Shown here: positions 6,380 through 9,160 of the stretch, piece by piece
Layout of the letters: each line of letters begins with the position of its first letter
Numbering within the stretch: the first letter of the stretch is position 1
Origin: Planctomycetota bacterium
Lineage (GTDB): Bacteria; Planctomycetota; UBA1135; UBA2386
Assembly (NCBI GenBank): GCA_016713175.1
Contig: JADJPQ010000005.1
Location: 1-9,160, forward strand
DNA: 9,160 bases
Reading direction: 5' to 3'
Translations under genes and position numbers: made by a program
Notes under the pieces: model-generated
What the model was told of the DNA's origin: nothing
What the model saw: only the letters and a program-made list of their open reading frames with translations
Database searches by the model: none

Positions 6380-7443
6380 ATGCCACGATTCCTGCCGATC
6401 CTCCCGTTCCTGCTGAGCACAAGCCTGCCCGCCCAGCATCCCGACCCGACCCTGGCCCTCGCCGGCAACGACCCCATCGCGTTGGTCCAAGGCACCGAGA
6501 CACCAGGCCGCGACGACCTGACCTGCGTCCACGGCCGCTACCACTATCGCTTCGCCACCGCCGACAACCTGGCGACGTTCCAGGACCCCGAACGACACGG
6601 CATCCAATGGGACGCGCCTGCGCGCGCATGGGACCCCGCAGCGGTCGCGGCAACGCCGACCGTTGGTTGCTGCACGATGACCGGATCTGGATCTTTGCCA
6701 GCGACCAGTGCCGCGCCGGCTTCCAGAAACAACCCGACAAGTTCTTCGATCCGGACATCGCCGCGCCCGAAGGCACCGATGAGGCGAAGGCCACCGCCCG
6801 CAAGGCGCTCGACCTGGCGATCGCGGCTCTCGGCGGCAAAGAAGCGTTCGCGGCGCGCAAGACGCTGGCATGGTCGCGCTCGGAGACCACCAGCGACATG
6901 CGCCAGGAGCGCCAGTGCGCGTCGACTTCGCGCTCGGCACCGCACCGATCACGACTGGATCCAGAAGGACCAGAGCTGGCGCTAGCGGGCAGGTCCTGCG
7001 CGGCGACGACGCGTTCTTCCTCCGAGGCGACAAGGCCGAGCCGATGGGCGTGGCGGCGCGCCGCGACCTGCAGCGCGAACTGCTGCACGAACCGGTGTTG
7101 CTGCTGCGGCGGATCGACGAGCCAGGCGTCGTCGCGGTCGCGGGCGAACGGAGCAAGGTCGGCGACGACGCCGTACAACTGGTGACCGTCTGGATCGACG
7201 GACTGTCGATCACGCTCGGCATCGCCGACGACGGCCGGATCCGCAGCTGCAGCGCTACCGCGGCCGGGGTTCGCAACTGTGGTTTGGCGCCATCGAACTG
7301 CACTACGACGACTTCGGCCCGACGGATTGCCCCAAGGTCAGCGGAACGTTCGATGGCAAGCCGGCGGCCGGCTTGACCTGGACCTGGGAGACGATCGCCG
7401 TCGACGAACCCGCTGCCCGCCACACTGTTCGCCACCGCAGTAG
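6380..7443 (+). CDS. Exported protein with two YHS-like modules and an outer-membrane-sorting-like C-terminal region, frameshifted
   Basis: The start is supported by a GGTGA ribosome site and a signal peptide (MPRFLPILPFLLSTSLPAQH, likely cut after LPA). The first module follows: GNDPIALVQGTETPG, then HGRYHYRFATADNLATFQ and DPERH. After a frame change near 6605 comes ACARMGPRSGRGNADRW, then a second, similar module, DDRIWIFASDQCRAGFQKQP. Both resemble YHS/TRASH-like metal-binding folds, with cysteines in ACARM and DQCR. From about 6780 an alpha helix (ARKALDLAIAALGGKEAF) leads into a LolA/outer-membrane lipoprotein-sorting-like region: RSETTSD, DHDWIQKDQSW, VLRGDDAFFLRGDKAEPM, LLLRRIDEPGVVAVAGER, LWFGAIELHYDDFGPTD, DGKPAAGLTWTWETIAVDE. 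Frame changes occur near 6605, 6905-6920, 6950, 6985, 7250 and 7412. The true stop is uncertain; the end given is the first stop after family-like sequence ceases (TAG 7441-7443). Function is unknown, perhaps metal or haem handling in the periplasm (inference). Confidence 0.75.
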
Positions 7444-7541
7444 CTGCGCCGCCGCGGTTTTCGCGCCCGGGGCTGATACCGCGGCGTCGTCCGGGCTACC
7501 TGCCTCGACGACCACCGTTGTCCCCCACGGCGGCCGCGGCT

Positions 7542-7560
7542 GGCGCTTGTGCCAAGCGCC
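7542..7560 (+). other. Perfect 8-bp inverted repeat (hairpin) just upstream of the lipoprotein gene
   Basis: GGCGCTTG (7542-7549) and CAAGCGCC (7553-7560) are exact reverse complements around a three-base loop, TGC. The right arm ends eight bases before the GAGG ribosome site of the next gene. No T-run follows, so it is not a typical intrinsic terminator. It could be a leader hairpin, a weak terminator for the YHS-like gene, or a protein-binding site. Confidence 0.5.
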
Positions 7561-7568
7561 TGGCTCGA

Positions 7569-7572
7569 GAGG
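7569..7572 (+). promoter_or_regulatory. Ribosome binding site of the lipoprotein gene
   Basis: GAGG lies six bases before ATG 7579-7581 and selects this start over the in-frame ATG at 7549, which falls within the hairpin and would add residues ahead of the signal peptide. Confidence 0.65.
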
Positions 7573-7578
7573 TGTCGT

Positions 7579-9160
7579 ATGTCGGCGGCAACCATCCGGT
7601 GCCTTTCTCCCCGCGTTCTTGCCTGCGCGCTCGTGCTCGCGGCATGCTCTGGCGGCGGCAATCCCGGCGATCCACCGCCGGAGAACCGCGGCGATGCCGA
7701 ACTGGTCGAACTCCGTTGGGGCCGGCTCGCCGATGTCTACGGCCTGCGGCGTGCGGGCGAACAGCTGCAGCCTGAACTGTTCGCCAGTGACCAGCTGCTC
7801 GGCTCCGACATCGCCGACGACGTCGACGCCGCGGCGCTGGCGGGCAACGCCGGCGGCGGCCGGTACGACTTCCTCGGCGCCGACGCCGACTCGCTGCAGC
7901 CGCGTCTGCTGATCCCGTTCGAGATCGGCTCGCCCGATTTCGAACGCGCGTTCGCCGCACTGGACGATCGCACGACCGAGGTCACCCCGCTGCAAGTCGG
8001 CATGCGCGACGCGATCTTCTCGGTGGTGCCGCGCAACGCCGCGTTGCGGCTGCGCTTCTCCCGCGATCTGGGCATCGATCAGGACTTCTTCACCGCGCGC
8101 GGCAGCCGGGGCGAGGACCTCGGCGTGCGCAATCCGGAGGCCGTGCAACTGGTCGAGATCACCGGTCAGGACAGGGGCGACGCTGACGACGCGCACCACT
8201 GTCGATCCGCATTGCGGTGCGCCGGGCCGAACTGATCGTCGATCCGGTGCCGCTCGGCAACGAAGGCCTGCGCTGGAATGCGCAACAACCCCGCCGGTCT
8301 GCCGGAGTCGTCGTCCGGCAGAACGGCGCCAACATCCGGCTGGTGTTGCCGCTGACCGGGCCGCTGGCGATTCCGGGCCTGCGCGAGGATCGCAGCGCGG
8401 TGCTGCAAAAAAGGGCAGCGATGCCCGCGGTCAACCGCCGTGGTCCGTGACTTCCGCGCCGGCAACCGGGCCGACGATTCGGCGGCGATCGCGCGCGGCT
8501 TCGTCCGTGAAACCGAGGCGCCGCAACTGCTCGGGCAACTGCCGATGCGGCTGGCGGGCGTGACGCCTGCGGGCGACGGCGGCCCTGACGCTGACCATCT
8601 AAGGCCGGCATCGTGCACGAACTGAATGACGGCGACACGTTCGATCGCGGCCGCGCTGATCCGTCGGCGTCTCGCCGCTGCTGACGACGATCTACCGCCG
8701 CATCCCGCCGAGGACTGGTCGCGCCCCGAAGAAGAAACATTCGTCGGGGTCAGCGTGCGGGCGGTCGCCGGACCGCGCGGACTGCGATCCGCGACAACGC
8801 GCGCCAGAATTGGCCGGGGAAGGCCCGGCGCGTTGGCGCCGTGGCTGTTGGCGAACGCGCCACTGGCGACCCCTGCTGCCCCTTCCAGGCGTTGCGGCGC
8901 CGGCCTGGCAATGTCGAGGTCCGCGACGACGCGCTCTGGTTCGTCCGCTTCTCGCCGGCGCCCGATCTGGTCGACGGTGCACCGCCAGTCGAGAACCTGT
9001 CGACGTTCGCCGGCGCTGTCCGTCCGCAAAAGCCGATGGACTTCGGCACGCTGCGGCCGCTCGACGCGGTGTTCTTGGCACGCCCGCGACCTGCTGTCTG
9101 GAGGGGCATGGCGGCATTCCGGGACGCTCCAGATCCCACCGACCGCTTCGATACCGACAA
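7579..9160 (+). CDS. Large lipoprotein with Ig-like/SbsA-type repeats, frameshifted and cut by the right edge
   Basis: The N-terminus MSAATIRCLS, then PRVLACALVLAACSGGG is a lipoprotein signal with lipobox LAAC (Cys23). Serine at +2 suggests outer-membrane sorting if Lol rules apply. The first frame is intact to about 8165: LVELRWGRLADVYGLRRAG, LLIPFEIGSPDFERAFAALD, then RNAALRLRFSRDLGIDQDFF, which looks like a bacterial Ig-like strand pair. Later segments in other frames are IRIAVRRAELIVDPVPLGNE (about 8202-8262), NNPAGLPES (near 8285), NGANIRLVLPLTGPLAIPGL, AVVRDFRAGNRADDSAAIAR, KAGIVHELNDGDTFD, EETFVGVSVRAVAGPRG, then RDDALWFVRFSPAPDLVDGA and PMDFGTLRPLDAVF near the right edge. The last segment repeats the 'RFS' theme. 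At least six frame changes are needed. I recognise the architecture as a hypothetical planctomycetal lipoprotein family; function unknown. No stop at the true C-terminus is visible. Confidence 0.72.

Noticed and set aside
6236..7435. Extending the minus-strand 4700 frame up to 7435 to give a 911-residue protein
   Set aside because: The extra N-terminal part is arginine-rich, low in family-like sequence, and antisense to the plus-strand YHS-like gene, which has a ribosome site and signal peptide.
1..9160. CRISPR arrays, tRNA or rRNA genes, insertion sequences, attachment sites
   Set aside because: No regularly spaced direct repeats, cloverleaf sequence, conserved rRNA segments, transposase motifs or flanking inverted repeats were seen on either strand.

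Overview
The window looks like chromosomal DNA from a GC-rich Gram-negative bacterium, most likely a member of the Planctomycetota. This is an inference. It rests on secreted proteins with the C-terminal beta-rich module often seen in planctomycetal exported proteins, a large lipoprotein with repeated 'RFS..-D' segments, and a BlaI/M56 regulatory pair, which such genomes often carry in several copies. There is no rRNA, tRNA, CRISPR array, phage gene or insertion sequence.

Layout from left to right: (1) the 3' part of a PQQ-type glucose/sorbosone dehydrogenase on the + strand (1-1223), broken by several frameshifts. (2) A minus-strand cluster read right to left: a BlaI-family repressor (3259-2870), an M56 membrane metallopeptidase (2873-1884) overlapping it by four bases, and a frameshifted exported DUF1579-like protein (1842-1210). 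The DUF1579-like gene meets the dehydrogenase tail to tail with a 14-base overlap. Upstream of the repressor is a well-spaced sigma70-type promoter carrying two ACA-N2-TGT operator-like dyads 21 bp apart, so the cluster is probably autoregulated. (3) A second minus-strand pair: a 511-residue three-part beta-rich protein (6235-4700) and an exported six-repeat Kelch-like propeller (4703-3372), joined by another GTGA overlap. Both end in the same type of C-terminal module. (4) Two + strand genes: an exported protein with two YHS-like modules followed by a LolA/outer-membrane-sorting-like region (6380 to about 7443, frameshifted), and a large lipoprotein (7579 to beyond the right edge, frameshifted).

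The best candidate for a coherent system is the BlaI-M56-DUF1579 cluster. A membrane protease would cleave or release a repressor that sits on its own promoter, and the third gene encodes an exported protein that could be the output or the sensed partner. No beta-lactamase or penicillin-binding sensor domain is present, so the signal is unknown.

Reading frames are intact between about 1843 and 6600 and broken in every gene outside that block. This suggests uneven sequence accuracy more than several independent pseudogenes, but the sequence alone cannot decide.
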